A stretch of DNA of 5,584 nucleotides from Planctomycetota bacterium (GTDB lineage: Bacteria > Planctomycetota > Planctomycetia > Isosphaerales > Isosphaeraceae). The position numbers and the translations under genes are program-made. The notes under the pieces were generated by a model. That model had not been told where the DNA came from, made no database searches, and was given only the letters and a program-made list of their open reading frames with translations. Where the stretch lies: assembly GCA_021818605.1 (NCBI GenBank), contig JAKAUH010000327.1, positions 1 to 5,584 of the forward strand, written 5' to 3'. Below are positions 4,968 through 5,584 of this stretch, piece by piece (position 1 is the stretch's first letter; every line of letters begins with the position of its first letter).

Positions 4968-5071
4968 GTCTCGATTGACCTTTCACCAGGTGAAGAATCG
5001 AGTGAGTGCTTCACCATCCGGTCGAGGGAGAGTCGCCACCGAGCCCCATCCTCCGCCCGGGCCTCGCTCAT
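4964..5071 (-). CDS. Candidate 35-residue small ORF coupled to the haem-motif gene
   Basis: An ATG at 5071 has GGGAGGG 7 nt upstream, and the frame runs 35 codons to a TGA that overlaps the next ATG as ATGA. The downstream gene has only a weak ribosome site, so translational coupling would make sense. The peptide is charged and has no recognisable domain or signal. It may be a leader or chance. The palindrome at 4982-4994 lies within it. Confidence 0.3.
   Translation of the reverse strand: MSEARAEDGARWRLSLDRMVKHSLDSSPGERSIET
4982..4994. promoter_or_regulatory. Palindrome TTCACC-A-GGTGAA, possible operator
   Basis: This perfect 6-1-6 palindrome lies 15 bp upstream of the ATG at 4967. A further half site, CTTCACCA, occurs at 5009-5016. 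Such spacing suits a dimeric regulator, but a 13-bp palindrome may also arise by chance and none of the window's genes is an evident partner. Confidence 0.35.
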
Positions 5072-5085
5072 TTCAAGGCCCTCCC

Positions 5086-5372
5086 ATGCACCGGCCAACG
5101 GGCGGACGCGCATCCGTCGCCCCACCTGCTCATCTCGCCGCGCGGACGGCCTTCCGCGCGCATCCGGCATCCTCTCGGGAAAGATCTCGCGGATTGATCA
5201 ACCTGTTGACGTTTCTACCAGGATTCGCCGGTCTCGCTGCTCTTATGATGCCCATGATGCTTATTTCGCCCAGACAACCCATATTCACGCTGCTGGACCA
5301 GGCGTCTTATCATGGCAACCGGCCATGTGTGTTGCCTTGGGCAGGATGGCATTACCGTGCTGGAGCTTTTTT
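5086..5372. other. Non-coding stretch upstream of the + strand ORF
   Basis: No gene is supported here. Frames reading through the stretch (for example a hydrophobic run encoded around 5195-5270) have no family pattern. TTGACG (5204-5209) and TATGAT (5244-5249) resemble -35 and -10 boxes but are 34 bp apart, so they do not make a promoter together. TATGAT alone could serve the ORF at 5373. Confidence 0.35.
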
Positions 5373-5534
5373 ATGTCGCCGGTGCTTCGGATTCCGTTGT
5401 CGAGGTGGAATCAACAACGGCTGGCGGTCCGTCGGCCCGTGCGACGTCGGTTGCGACTGGAATTCGAGCGGCTGGAAGAGACACTTCTCGCCGGGGAGCA
5501 TTCCGATTTCGTAGGTGTTAGGAAGCGTCCTTGA
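5373..5534 (+). pseudogene. Truncated N-terminus of a planctomycete-type large secreted protein (LExxxLExxLLA start)
   Basis: This 53-residue frame starts at an ATG with GGAG 7 nt upstream. It is strongly basic (RLAVRRPVRRRLRLEF), then reads FERLEETLLAGEHSDF. Many large planctomycete surface proteins begin with an Arg-rich segment and an 'LExLExRxLLA/S' stretch that acts as an export signal, so this looks like such a start, with Thr in place of the usual Arg. It meets a TGA at 5534, and the other two frames also close soon after, so no large protein follows in the window. It is probably a remnant or frameshifted gene. A real small protein is possible. The resemblance rests on one short motif. 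Confidence 0.4.
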
Positions 5535-5584
5535 GGATTGCCTTAACCACTTGATTTTCAAGGTTCTTCCATCTTCCCGCCTTG

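Noticed and set aside
4521..5534. 337-codon plus-strand frame
   Set aside because: Most of it is antisense to the haem-motif gene or non-coding. Only the last 53 codons, with their own start site, resemble a real protein start.
5541..5584. CTTGA-TTT-TCAAG near the window end as an anticodon arm of a tRNA
   Set aside because: No acceptor stem, D arm or T-loop motif can be fitted on either strand. It is a small hairpin at most.

Overview
The window looks like a piece of a GC-rich planctomycete chromosome, possibly from the Isosphaeraceae/Gemmataceae group. This is inferred from several traits seen together: a short HEAT-repeat secreted protein, a secreted squalene-cyclase-like protein with one CxxCH haem motif, an Arg-rich N-terminus with an 'LExxxLExxLLA' stretch, and short palindromic repeats between genes. 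No single trait proves the lineage.

Layout. The + strand opens with the last 32 codons of a TrpC-like protein (1-100), which seems to end at a premature stop. It converges on a small, C-terminally cut HEAT-repeat protein (180-503, -). A divergent promoter region follows. Next come two + strand genes 27 bp apart: a ribbon-helix-helix protein (704-988) and a membrane protein with acyl-carrier-like ends (1016-1540). A convergent intergenic region (1541-1788) holds hairpins and the first copy of a nested palindromic repeat. On the minus strand, a family-2 glycosyltransferase (2095-3315) and a small LAB_N membrane protein (1789-2091) form a tight two-gene operon. They probably work on a polyprenyl-linked sugar or envelope glycolipid. 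A 494-bp spacer carries the second palindromic repeat and an AT-rich inverted repeat. A secreted toroid-fold protein with a single haem-binding motif follows (3810-4967, -). The last 600 bp are sparsely coding: a possible operator and a candidate upstream small ORF before the haem gene, then a 53-codon + strand ORF (5373-5534) resembling the start of a large planctomycete surface protein cut short.

The most notable signal lies inside the glycosyltransferase. About 88 extra residues sit between the first beta-alpha unit and the DDGSTDG motif of the GT-A fold. The core of this insertion is a 192-bp segment (2842-3033) bounded by 12-bp inverted repeats (11 of 12 matching) and flanked on both sides by TCGGT. 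It is open for exactly 64 codons, which suggests a small mobile element that can be read as protein. Other signs of flux are the damaged trpC end, the cut HEAT gene, the orphan ribbon-helix-helix gene and the truncated surface-protein start.
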